Position numbers and translations under genes: made by a program. A stretch of 64,000 nucleotides of DNA, taken from assembly GCA_964016875.1 (NCBI GenBank), contig OZ024725.1, positions 42,617,427-42,681,426 on the forward strand, in the 5' to 3' direction. Below, piece after piece: positions 1 through 10,867 of the stretch. The notes under the pieces are model-generated. The model saw only the letters and a list, made by a program, of their open reading frames with translations, was not told where the DNA came from and searched no databases. Origin of the DNA: Fallopia convolvulus (lineage: Eukaryota > Streptophyta > Magnoliopsida > Caryophyllales > Polygonaceae). Numbering within the stretch: position 1 is the stretch's first letter; every line of letters begins with the position of its first letter.

Positions 1-2093
1 TTTAACTCACCACGGTAAGAAATTTGCAAAAGTTAAATATTTAATGAAATCTAGATTTCTGACAAGCAAAATAATCACCTTGAACATTTCAAAGACTGCT
101 TCGTTCCAACTTGTTTTAAGAAGATTCCGGCATCTATTAGGATTAAGAAGCCATATGAAGTCCACACCACATATATTCCCCCTATGATTCCGGTGGCTCA
201 CCCACTATAAAAGAAAGAAGGGAACCCATTAGCCAAACAGAATTAACAACTCATAACAAGACTATCAAGAAGACAATAACAACAGTACAACCTTTTGAGC
301 ATCGGTATCAGTATATCGATGAGCCGTATCATAGGATGATACAAAACCCTGAGACCGTAAAAACTTGTACACGTGTCCACGTTTGCTCCCGTTCCAATCA
401 CTGCATTAAAGTCATGATCAGAATATAACAATCCACAGGAAATATGTTTTCCTTTTAAGTCAGAAATATGATATAAAACCTTACCCACAAAGTATGACAG
501 GGATAGGATCCAGTTTGTGTTCTCTCTGATAAGACTCTACATTCTGCAGGATCTCATAGACCTAGTAAAAGTGAGTCAGTAAACACTGAAAACTAAGATT
601 ATGGAGAAAAGAACACCAAAGGTTGAACTGGTAACTCACCTGATGTAGTCTTACAAGACATAGGCTAGCATCATGAGGGAATAACAAGTGGGTATTTACA
701 ATCAATATCTCTTGCCTAACGTTGCTGTTTCTGCCATTTGAGAAAGGGATCAACAGCTCTGCGTGAACGAGCTGAGCAACTCTATCTCCAATGTCGTTCA
801 GAAGTAGATCGCGATGATCAATTACCCTAAAATAGTCTTTATGCAAAGCAGTCAGCAAACCTGCAGATTCCCTCGAGGAAAATAAAGGGAGAGGTCATGA
901 ATCAAAGATACAAAATCGAAATTGCCAACTAAAAATAATGCTTATTTTGGTTGTAAGTAGCAACAACAACTTGTCTAGTAGCTGGCTTTATAACTTTAAA
1001 TATAAACCAAACATTCCTTTGAATCTAGCCTGGTCTGAGCATTAAAATATGAGCATATATTCTACATAGATGGCGGTTTTTATACACCATAGAATCCATA
1101 ACAAAGGCATAAACTAATCCCACCAAGAATACGGATGTCGACATTACTGGACAAACACAACTTGGGGTGGGACAGATTAAGTAGGTGAAAGGAACAAATA
1201 TGCAGAAAAAGACATGTAAAAGTTTAATTGACCATATACATGCACGAAAGATTAGATTTAATTCATGGGGTCAAAGTTCTACAGCATTTAAAAAAGAATA
1301 AACTATTTGAGACCCAGAAGGAATCTTCAATAGCAAGTCGAAAATTATACCATCCCCACGATTGTTGGTTCGAGCTAACTGGAATGTTAAGTAACCAGCA
1401 TCGCCTAGCCTCGTCTCGTACATATTGACAAGCTCCTCATTTCCAACCCAAAATTCCTGTCGGTATAATAGAATGTGAAAAAAACAGCAATTTGAAATTA
1501 TCATGAAAACAAGCTCCAATTTTAAACCATTTATCTAATCTGGGATGAAAATTGGACCTGAAGGCAAATGATGGAAGACCTTTCACACAGCAACCAATCC
1601 AGTATTCTTTGGTTCCTGGCAAGCCAATTGGATCTGTAATTGCTCTCACGACAGCTCTGATCCTGCCGGTTGCAATGGAAAGGAACAACAATTTTACATC
1701 AAAAAACATGGGTTGAGAAATAGATTGAACAATTGAAAAGAAATCAAGGGCAACAACAACCTTGTCGTCGAGACGATTGTAAATGGGAGCGAGAATATTG
1801 AATGTGGTACAGGTAACGCAGTGATCCGTGATAGAAGAAGCAATTGCGTAGCTCCCAATTCGAGAAACCCCATTCCTGGGCATCCCCTTGGCCCTTTTCC
1901 GGCCCTCTTCCGAGCACATGTTCGTTGTGCAATCAATCCTTGAGGAAACGAACGACCCAATTTCAAAATGAATGAACCAATTCAGAATCGGAGCAAAGGG
2001 AACGAAAACCCGGAAATCCAAAACGGCCGCAAAAGCGAGAAGCTTCTGGGGGGAAATGGGTTTCCGAATCTTCAAATTGAAGAGGGGAGACAA
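1..2093 (-). CDS. CCR4-type poly(A) deadenylase, partial (7 exons, 3' end outside window)
   Basis: Endonuclease/exonuclease/phosphatase-fold nuclease of the plant CCR4 homolog 4 group, which shortens mRNA poly(A) tails. I read seven exons with GT-AG borders and compatible phases: 2093-1761, 1662-1558, 1456-1351, 860-640, 561-485, 400-292 and 204-79. Visible family motifs in order are TCTTFNILAPIY, WLARNQRILDWLL, SSIICLQ joined to E, NEELVNMYE, ARTNNRGDG, LLFPHD (NTHL motif), CGDWNGSKRGHVYKFLRSQG and GNICGVDFIWLL. The last visible exon ends in a donor after MFK, so the C-terminal exons with the final catalytic SDH lie left of base 1. I chose the start at 2093 because it is the first in-frame Met; Met codons nearer the domain are possible. 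The frame is open in every exon, so this looks like a working host gene. Family knowledge: Arabidopsis CCR4-4 (HESPERIN) has this architecture. Exact orthology is inferred. Confidence 0.9.
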
Positions 2094-2318
2094 GTAGAAA
2101 TACGAAACGGGAATACAGATAGGAAAGAGAAAATCGGCAAGGGGGGATTTATAATTTATAATTTATCACCCGTTTGTTGCGAAAACCCAAGATTTTAATT
2201 TGAAACAAATGCCGGCAGATATGTTCTGGGGTTTCTTCTATTTTGGCAGCCTTTTATGGGTTAAAAATAGTGGGAGGGGGTGATGAGAAGAATGAGAGAG
2301 CCGGCCGGTGCCCCTGGG

Positions 2319-2330
2319 TTTAAATATACA
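2319..2330 (-). promoter_or_regulatory. Candidate TATA box of the CCR4-like gene
   Basis: On the minus strand the segment reads TGTATATTTAAA, about 230 bases upstream of the chosen start codon. That leaves a 5' leader of roughly 200 bases (2094-2290), free of other gene-like signals. It is a motif match only; the transcription start is inferred. Confidence 0.4.
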
Positions 2331-3262
2331 CGATGATGGAGTTTGGATTTAACTGAATTACCGGTACCCTCACCCTCACTCTCTCCACTACACCGACTAC
2401 TCAGCAACAACAATGGACGAAAAGCCAGGCTCCTCTGCTTTTCTTCGTATCAAAAAGCCAGGCTCCACAAATCCGCCCTTGTTTAGATTATTTTACGTCA
2501 AATTCTTATTTATATCAATAATTATATCTTATTACTTTGTTTGTATTTATTTATAATTTGCTATCCACAATAATTATATCCTTATTAAAATATCAGAAAA
2601 GGAGTGGATATCGTAAAGTAGCTCTTATTAATACCTACATAATTCACGTGTATTCTTGTGAGTTATGAGTGGTCAATCAAGTCGGGTACGGGTCGTAATG
2701 GGTCACAGGTTAAATCGAATCGGGATGTTGTGGGTTTATGGGTGAGTCAGGTCGATCAAGGCCAAAAAAAATCAAATTTCTTACAATTATTAAAATATTA
2801 TTTTATTTAAGTAATAATAATTAACAATAGCCTATTATTTGTATATATTTTAATAATTAAATATATTATAATTTTTGAAATAATTATATATATTCTAAAA
2901 TATAACAAATAGGGTCAACCCAATGGGTTTTGGGTCTATTGGGTTCGGTTTATTTCAATTTCGGTTGATCCTAAAATTTTCGGGTTGTTCGAGTCGGGTT
3001 TGTAAGTCTGGTCAACTTTTGACAGCGGTACATATAAGATGGATGAATGATTCCTTAAACTAATTTTGATAAATAAAAATTACATTAATTTGTTTTTTTG
3101 TCTATTTATATAATCATAGTAACTTTTAAAAATAAAATTTGATTTTAAAAATGATGAAATTTTATATTATGTTTTGCTTTTTATGTATTTATGTAAAGAT
3201 TGGAAAAATATAATTTTGATAAAAATGTGATAAAATTTACATTCTTCTTTTTTCTATTTATG
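2331..3262. other. Intergenic AT-rich DNA without genes
   Basis: No coding frame is visible. At 2671-3030 two arms rich in GGGT/CGGGTC words (GGGTACGGGTCGTAATGGG on the left, TTCGAGTCGGGTTTG on the right) flank a very AT-rich core. This suggests an old MITE-like or SINE-like insertion, but I could not find clean terminal repeats. Confidence 0.4.
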
Positions 3263-3540
3263 TAAATGTAAATTATATTTTCTAAAAATATAATATTTAA
3301 TCATATTTTTGTCTCTTTATCCAAACGATTTAAATAAATGATTTTATTGTAAATATTATTTGTAAGAAAATCAAGTGGCCATATATAATCCTAATAATCT
3401 ATTTATGTAAATGTATTATATTTTTTCTAAAAATATTAAAAATGTAATCAATTTTTTTATCTCTTTATGCAAAAGATTTAAATAAATAATTTTGGTAAGA
3501 ATTATCTTTAAGAAAATCAAATTGTCTTATATATACTCCT
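3263..3540. repeat. Two-copy tandem repeat, about 138 bp each
   Basis: Copies at about 3263-3400 and 3401-3540 both start CTATTTATGTAAATGTA. Both contain TCTCTTTAT, CAAA or CCAAAAGATTTAAATAAAT-like words and AAGAAAATCAA, and end near CTCCTAAT or ATCCTAATAAT. They are diverged, so the duplication is old. Similar words recur inside the Helitron at 4128-5110, so both may come from the same family. Confidence 0.6.
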
Positions 3541-3554
3541 AATTATCTTGACCA

Positions 3555-3951
3555 TCTATAACTATATATTAAAGTTGTTCCTTTTTTAGCCACCAGAATG
3601 ATTCTGGCCCCACCTCATATTTAAAATTTTAATTTTAATTTTTATTATTATAACTTCTTTCTATTAATTCTTTTTAAACTATTTAAATTTATCTCTAACA
3701 TCAAACATATATCTATTTAGTATAACAATATCTTTTGAAAGCTTCTTTAAACAAGTATTTAAAATTAAAATATATCTTCATTCTCAACATTAAATTTAAC
3801 CATTTATATTGATTAAAAAAATTATTCATTCTACGAGAAATAAAATTGCTTATATTGAAATTTAGATTATATTTTTATTTATTAATATTCTATTTATAAT
3901 GTTTATAAAATATCAAATCGTAGTCGTACATGGTACGACGGGTACAACTAG
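3555..3951 (+). mobile_element. Non-autonomous Helitron, 397 bp
   Basis: It begins TCTATAACTATATATTAAAG after an A and ends CTAG followed by T, the expected A|T insertion. Just before the end is a hairpin, CGTAC-ATG-GTACG, followed by an 11-base spacer to CTAG. These are Helitron hallmarks (5' TC, subterminal hairpin, 3' CTRR, no terminal inverted repeat, no duplication). There is no coding sequence, so it would need RepHel protein in trans. Confidence 0.8.
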
Positions 3952-4127
3952 TTGAACGTAATTCCTATTCCTAAGATATAGTATAACTCTATACAATATA
4001 GTCAAATTAAAAAGTTTATCCTTTTATCTTGATCATCATTTCAACGTTTCCACTAAATTACCATACTATCAAAAAAATCTCGAATAAAATCCCATCAGCA
4101 CTATCATACGAGATTTGAAAAGTAAAA

Positions 4128-5110
4128 TCTATGTATATATATATAAAAGACGCAAGGAATAAAGCCACCATATTGCGCCACCTAGGATTTTCCTAAGTGT
4201 CGTTCTCATGTTAAGCCACCTAGGATTTCGCCACATAGGATTTTTTTATTTTGGAAATTCATATATGTTGATATTATTTTAGGATAATATAGAAATAGGA
4301 TAAATTAATCTAGAAAAGATTCTATCTAAAATAAAGATGTTATCTATTATATATTAGGAATTAGCATAGATCGAAAAGATTTTTATCTGAAATTAAAATA
4401 AATTATAGAACATTAGATATTGTATATTAAGATAGATATATTAATTTGATTTTTCCAATTAAATTTCTATCTATTTATATGAAAAAATTAAATTCGAATT
4501 TTATTTAAAATTAAAAAAAATATTTTATCTTTATTTTTAATCTATTTATGTAAAAGATTTATCTAAAAAAATTTTGATAAAAAATAGAACTTTCAATCTA
4601 GATAATTACTTGCCTAATTTGACTTTTGATAAAAAAAAATACGTTATCTTTTCCTTAATTTTCTTTTTGAATTATTTATGTAAATATAAATGATTTTCTT
4701 ATCATTAGAAAATTCATTCTTTATTTATATTTTTCATTGTTTCTTATTAAGTATACTTTTAATTTTTATTCAAATTTTTTTTAAGGAATTGAATTTGATA
4801 AAAAAAATACAAGAATTTATAGTATTTTTACCTTTTTTATATTTTTTGTAAAAGATTTTTAAAATTAAATGATTCTAATTCAAATAATTTTTATTTATAT
4901 TTATCCATAAATAAATTATCATTAAGCCATCAAAGTTATAGTGGGCTCAACTTAATAATTTTGGTCCCGTTTCACATGACATTAATTGTAAAATTTTATT
5001 TATTTTTTACTAATAAATAAGTTTTTTTTATATTAAATTAAAATCATATTCATTAAATAAATTAAGTATTAAATTCATGTAGTCGTGCAAGGCACGACGG
5101 GTATAACTAG
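4128..5110 (+). mobile_element. Non-autonomous Helitron, 983 bp
   Basis: It starts TCTATGTATATATATATAAA after an A and ends with the hairpin CGTGC-AAG-GCACG, then GGGTATAACTAG and T. The 3' end is nearly the same as that of the 3555-3951 element, and both carry AGCCACCA close to the 5' end, so they are one family. The interior is AT-rich and contains no open frame. Confidence 0.82.
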
Positions 5111-5308
5111 TATATATAGTAACAAATAGTTTTGATTCACAAAAAAAAAAACACTAAGAATTTTAATAATATATTTAACTCTAAAGGAACAAAGAATTTA
5201 AGAATATTTGTATTTTTTTTATGGGAAGAATACTTGCAATTACTCAATTGCCATCAAATATAAAGTTTGAAAGATTCTATATGCCATTGTGGTTTGCTCT
5301 ATTTTATC

Positions 5309-6819
5309 GGCAGAATACATCAACAGACCCCTGTACTTACACTTTTTTTCCTATTGGACCCTTGTAGTATGAAATGTTCAAATAAACACCTAAACTTAAT
5401 CAAATTTGTTTGTTTAAACACAATCTTTTAGAGTGGAATCACGCGCACTGATCTTGCATTAAATTATGTTATTTAAATGCAATGTAATGCCAACTAGATA
5501 ATTTTATTAAATTTTAATTAAAAAATTACAATTATTCTATTTTCTTTTGTTTTCGGTCTTCTTCCATTTTTTTCTAACTGATGAACAAATCTAGGAACAA
5601 ACTAGAGAGATAATTAAGGACAGAAGGACGAACTTCATCGCCTGCAATTCCCCAGCCAATTGCACTTGAAACTCCAACGCCGGCAAGGAACCAGGACGGA
5701 ACTATGATGGGTCCAACCAGAGTGAGAATCAAGACGGAACTATGGGTTCGACACTATTCTTCACCGCCGTTCAACTGATAAATAACCCAAGGAAAGAACC
5801 CGAGTGAGAATCAGGACGGAACGACAACATATTTTCTCGACCTCGTCGAAGTCTACAAATTCGTTCAACAGGTAAACACCCTTAGGAAAGAACCAGATCC
5901 AGATCCAGAATCATGACGGAATGATGAACTAGATCCGGAATTCTTCACCGCCGAAGAATGATGAACCAGAGAGAATCAAGAAGGAACTATGGACTCGGAG
6001 AATGAATTCAAATTCTTCATTGCCGAAGGAACCAGATCCCTAATTCTTCACCGCCGGAAACGATGAACCCGAAGAGAATCAGGACGGAATGACAACTCGG
6101 AATTCTTGCTAGAACGGCGGACTTAGGAGTCCGAAATTGGGCATTTTAGGGGAAGAATTCTGCTCCCCACCCCCAAATCCGGAGGTCTCAGGCGACGCCA
6201 ATTGCGTCTTCACCGCCCCAGATCTAAAAGGGCAAAATACTTCACTGCGGGCATAGGAAGGGACCAAAAGCAAAGAGAATCAGGACGGGGCGGTGACTCG
6301 AAAAAAGAATTCGAATTCTTCACCGTCGACATACCAGAGAGAATCAAGAAGGAACGACAAACTCGAGAAAGAATTAGAATTCATCGCCTCCGGTAGAGAA
6401 TTAGGATGGAACGACTGACTCGTGAAAGCAAGATCTAGATCTCAACTTCCCCATTATTCAGATCTAATAAAATCTAGATCTGAGAAAGCAAGAATAAAAA
6501 AAAATTTAAAAATACCGATTTTTTTATTGGAATCAAGAAAAGATAAAAGAAAAGATATTGGAAGAAAAAAAATTTATGTTGTGACAATATTACAAAACCG
6601 AGAAAAAAAGAGAAATTTTATAAAAAAAAAATCCATCTCATCAAATCCAAATACCTTAACGCGTTAAAAGGTTGAGTGGTGTTCACGCGCAATACCACGT
6701 CAGCATCGTTTAAGTAAACAAATTTAATGAAGTTGAGGTGTTTCTTTGAACATTTCATAATACAGGGGTTCAATAGGAAAAAAAGTGTAAGTACAAGGGT
6801 TTGTTGATGTATTCTGCCA
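5309..6819. mobile_element. Non-autonomous Mutator-like element (MULE), 1.5 kb
   Basis: Terminal inverted repeats of at least 110 bp: the left starts GGCAGAATACATCAACAGAC, and the right ends with the complement (...GTTGATGTATTCTGCC). The flanks carry the same 9-bp duplication TATTTTATC at 5300-5308 and 6820-6828. Long terminal repeats plus a 9-bp duplication are diagnostic of Mutator. There is no transposase. The small open frames inside do not resemble known proteins. The right terminal base is A where the left is G/C, so the exact edge is uncertain by one base. Confidence 0.88.
5610..6425. repeat. Degenerate GC-richer repeat block inside the small MULE
   Basis: Several irregular units combine GAGAATCAGGACGGAAC or GAGAATCAAGAAGGAAC with TTCTTCACCGCCG, spaced about 70-120 bases apart. 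The same word pair occurs once per LTR in the Gypsy elements at about 11370-11420, 19075-19110, 40370-40410 and 52740-52775. The block therefore looks like captured and multiplied retrotransposon leader sequence rather than a gene. Confidence 0.55.
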
Positions 6820-6828
6820 TATTTTATC

Positions 6829-7194
6829 TCTCGTTTTATAATATCGAGGGCGTCGTTACATGGTATGAACATATATTAATATTATTATATATATGAAACA
6901 GAATAAAGAATACAACAAAACGAATTCACTTTTGAAAAGTTAACGAAAAAGGACATTCCTGCATAGATCTCTTTAATTAGTAACTTAAGGGTGCAACACG
7001 AGACTTCCTGAGAGATTACTCATTCTAATATTATTTTCGTCCAAGTACGTTTAATTTGTACGTTTAACTTTGGAGTTTTGATGTGATCCGATACATTAGT
7101 GTTGGTATAATCTCACTATTTAATTTGTAACAATATAATATTATATAATTCTAAGAATATAACAACATTAATAAAATCAAGTTATCAAGATTGG
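6829..7194. other. AT-rich spacer between the two MULEs; left target duplication of the large MULE
   Basis: No gene is visible. The last nine bases (7186-7194, CAAGATTGG) are the left copy of the large MULE's target duplication; the right copy is at 61383-61391. The AT-rich sequence here does not resemble the coding sequence that follows the right copy. Confidence 0.6.
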
Positions 7195-7290
7195 GGAGTT
7201 TGGTTCTCATAAAACACTCCTTTAACATGAAACGGAAGGAGCATTCTGGGCCCTTAGATAAAGGAAATCCAAGGGCTGATGTTCTTTCTA
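7195..7290 (+). repeat. Left terminal inverted repeat of the large MULE
   Basis: Starts GGAGTTTGGTTCTCATAAAA and contains TTAACATGAAACGGAAGGAG at about 7222-7245. Outside the shared blocks the two arms differ by substitutions and small indels, so the copy is old. Confidence 0.8.
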
Positions 7291-8127
7291 CTTTTATTAA
7301 AGGTGGGGACAATTATGTCTTTTCCCTTTCTAATTAATTAAACTTTTTTCTCCTTTTTTTTGTTTTGGGGGTGAACTGACTGGACGGACGACCGAACAAA
7401 TTGAAGAGGGTGAATCGGTACGAATTGAAGACTGCTCTCGTTCCTTCGCGAGTCTCGACGGCGATTGCGAGTCTCGTTCCAAGAGTTTATAAACTATCTA
7501 AGAGTGTGTGAGTAGAAGAGGAATTCGCAAATCCAACTCTACCTAATACTAGCAAAAAAATGACATTTAATACTAGCAAATTAGTAGAAGAGTGTGTGAT
7601 TTGATTGATCTACGCTCGTAGCTACTACTAGATAACTAGAATTGGCCTGCGTAGTATGTGCCAATACTGGCAAATGAGAATACTAGCAAATGAATTTCTC
7701 TTCTCGTTGCACTTTTTAGACTTGATAATGCATTTTCGGACTTAATAATGCACTTTTCATACTTAATAACGCACTTCTCATTTGTGTTTAGAGGGCATAT
7801 ATGCGACCGTATATAACATAGTTTATACTTTATAATCACCCTCATAATACTAAAATATGACTATGATTTTGGGAGTAAGGGTTATGACATTGGACGTCAA
7901 GGTGGATATGGACCAAATGATCATGTCTTTGAATTTATATATTTTTACTGCACTTTTCACAATTAATAATGCACCTTTTATATTTATCTTTTTGTAATGT
8001 TTTTCATTGATTTAGTTAGCAGTTTAGGTAATGCACTTTTCCTAGTATGTAATTCACTTTATTATACTTGCAATGCACTTTTACTGATTTTCAACTAACA
8101 CATTTATATTTCCCTTTTATGTTGTAG
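7291..8127 (+). other. 5' region of the MULE transposase gene, with AATGCACTTTT repeats
   Basis: 7370-7490 is GC-richer and looks like a transcribed leader. At 7720-8090 there are seven or more variants of AATGCACTTTT. A stretch at about 7855-7935 could be coding, but I could not fix a splice pattern joining it to the first clear exon, which follows an acceptor at 8126-8127. Confidence 0.5.
7493..7531 (+). repeat. 39-bp subterminal direct repeat, left copy
   Basis: ACTATCTAAGAGTGTGTGAG followed by TAGAAGAGGAATTCGCAAA. The same 39 bases with one mismatch lie at 60519-60557 in the same orientation, near the opposite end of the MULE. Confidence 0.85.
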
Positions 8128-8948
8128 TGGGGACATCAAACTATTCTTCAACTACTATTCTAAATGATGAATCACCTAAAAACAGTAGTGAATATTTCAT
8201 TGAGCTATCTCAAGGGGGAACGACATACTATTTGCCCACGTGTCCATCCGAGCTGAAACCATACAAAGGTCAAATTTTCACCACTTTGGATGAAGGTATT
8301 GAGTTCTACAAAAGATATGCATCTGCTTGCGCATTCGAAGTTCGTCACAGGAGTCGCCACACAAAAGATGACACTGTCACAACTAAGTGGATGATATGTT
8401 CAAAACAAGGTTACAATGATACTCGGATTGAACGAATTCGTCAAAGGAGAACGAAACAGGTTGTTTGTGTGGCAAGAATTGTTTTTAAATTTGCCGGGAG
8501 AAAGGGCTATGTAGTGAGCACATTTGTAGAGCGTCATACACATAAGCCCGTGGAGCGTAGATATTCGCAATTTTTAAAGTCTAATCGAAATCTGCATATG
8601 TGCCACAAGAAGTTTATCCTCGATTGTTTTAAAGCCAATGCCAGTCCTACAAAATGGCATAAGGTTTTTAAGGAACTTGTAGGGGGCTATTCGCACGTGG
8701 GGGCTTCTCTTGTTTATTTCAAAAACTTTCGAAGAGATTTGTTGGCATTCTTTGCTGGTTCAGACGCTCAAGTGGTAATCGATAAATTCCATCAAAAAAA
8801 GAGAACTTTGTGATGCGTTCTTCTTTGAATAAGATGTGAATTCCCAAGACCGGTTGACAAGGTCGTTTCGGGCTGATCCGATCTCAAGAAAAAACTTTGC
8901 CTTCTTTGGAGAAGTTGTGTCATTTGATGCTACATACAGGACTAACAT

Positions 8949-9368
8949 GTATTTCTTTTCTTATGCACTATTATTAGTTTCTAGTGTACTTTTACCTGTT
9001 TATAACGCACTATTATTAGTTTCTGGTGCACTTTTACCTATTTATAATGCACTTTTTACCTGTTTATAATGCACTTTCATGCAATAATACTTGCACTTTT
9101 TTCTTATGCACTATTATTAGTTTCCGGTGCACTTTTACCTGTTTATAATGCACTTTCATGCCATAATACTTGCACTTTTTTCTTATGCACTATTATTAGT
9201 TTCTGGTGCGCTTTTACCTGTTTATAATGCACTTTCATGCCATGATACTTGCACCTTTTTCTTATGCACTATTATTAGTTTCTGGTGGACTGTTACCTGT
9301 TTATAATGCTCTTTTACCTGTTTATAATGCACTTTTTGACATGTACTCTCTTTTTGTTTTTCATATAG
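8949..9368 (+). repeat. Intron 1 minisatellite built from AATGCACTTTT-like words (about 80-bp period)
   Basis: The block TTCTTATGCACTATTATTAG, then GGTGCACTTTTACCTGTTTA and TAATGCACTTTCATGCCATA, repeats at about 9103, 9183 and 9262, with a partial copy from 8955. Donor AT|GT at 8948 and acceptor at 9367-9368 bound the intron. Confidence 0.8.
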
Positions 9369-10748
9369 GTATGAAATGGTTTTTGCTCCATTTACCGTTT
9401 TGGATCACCATAAAAGGTGTGTTACATTTGGTGTCGGTTTGTTGTTAAATGAAAATATTGAATTATATGTTTGGCTTTTCGAGAGGTTTAAGAAAGCCTT
9501 GGGGAACGATCCAAAAATAATAGTCACAGATCAAGATATGACCATGAAGTCTACAATAGCGCGTGTATTTCCTAATGCACGTCACCGTCTTTGCATGTGG
9601 CACATCATGCAGAAGGTTCTAGAGAAGACAAAAGCTGATGCAGATGGTCCAGCTTTGAAGAAGAAACTTCATTCTATTGTGTGGAATTATTCTCGAGCCG
9701 GCTGAATTTGAGGAGAAATGGTTGGCTCTGGTAGATTCTTATCCATTGGACAATAAAAAGTGGTTTCGTGATATGTTTGCTATTCATCAATTTTGGATCC
9801 CAACCTACTTCAGATATATAATGTTTGGTGGGTTGGTTAGGACCACTTCTATATCTGAGGTACAAAATAATTTCTTTGGTCATTTTACCGATAGAAATTA
9901 CAGGGTTGTGGAGATAGTAATGAACTTTGAGAGTGCATTAGACGCTCGTAGACATACATAGTTGAAGCTGAACTACGAGTCTTCCACTATGGTTCCTGAT
10001 TTTAGGACTACACTTGAGTTAGAGAGTCATGCAATTGAGGTTTTCACATTGATATTCTTCAAGTTGATTCAGAAAGAAATATGTTCTGCTTGTTTTGATT
10101 ATCATTTGACTAGTATGGTCCCAGAAAATGAAGCCATCACATATACCATTGTGCAAGCTGGTAGGCCCACATTGCAAATTGTGTACACTCAGAATGACGA
10201 CAATGTGGTTTGCTCATGCAGAGAGTTTGAACGTGTTGGCATGCCTTGTCGCCTCATGTTTTTTGTCTTTAAAAACTTGGACACGACACGCATTCCCAAC
10301 GGATTTGTCCTCACTCAGTGGACTAAACTTGCAACCGAAAAGCCGAATTTATGTATTGCTGGTTCATTGGTTGATCATTGTGTTGAGTTGGAAGAAAGAC
10401 AAAAGTTAACAAATACACTGATTTTTGACTTTTTCTGCTGCATGGGACTTTTAGAGCGAGATACTACTCAGCATCTGAAGGACTTTGTGTGCTTTATTAG
10501 TGATCAGAAGGAAGTTCTTATGTAAAAAGGCCTGGTTATGCAAAGTTCTAGCTCATATAATGCACAAATTGCTGAGGAATTTGCTGGTACATCATTGCAT
10601 ACCACAATAAGTATCCATCCACCAGAACAAGCCAAGACGAGTGGGAAGAGAATTCTAGGGGGTAAGGTGTCCGAAATTCAAACCAGTAATAAGAAGAAAA
10701 GAAAATGTGGCAGATGCAAGAAGTATGCAAATCACAATAGGCCAACTT

Positions 10749-10867
10749 GTGAGTATATTACTTTGCATTTTAACTTGTATATAATGCACTTTTTATATTT
10801 TATACTGCACCTTTTTATGCATTAGATGCACTTTATTAAGTTTGGAATGAACTATTTGGCACTCTAT
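10749..10867 (+). other. Start of transposase intron 2, with three AATGCACTTTT-type repeats
   Basis: Follows the donor TT|GTGAGT. It contains AATGCACTTTTTAT, CTGCACCTTTTTAT and GATGCACTTTATT before the retrotransposon starts at 10868. The intron resumes at 21353. Confidence 0.7.
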
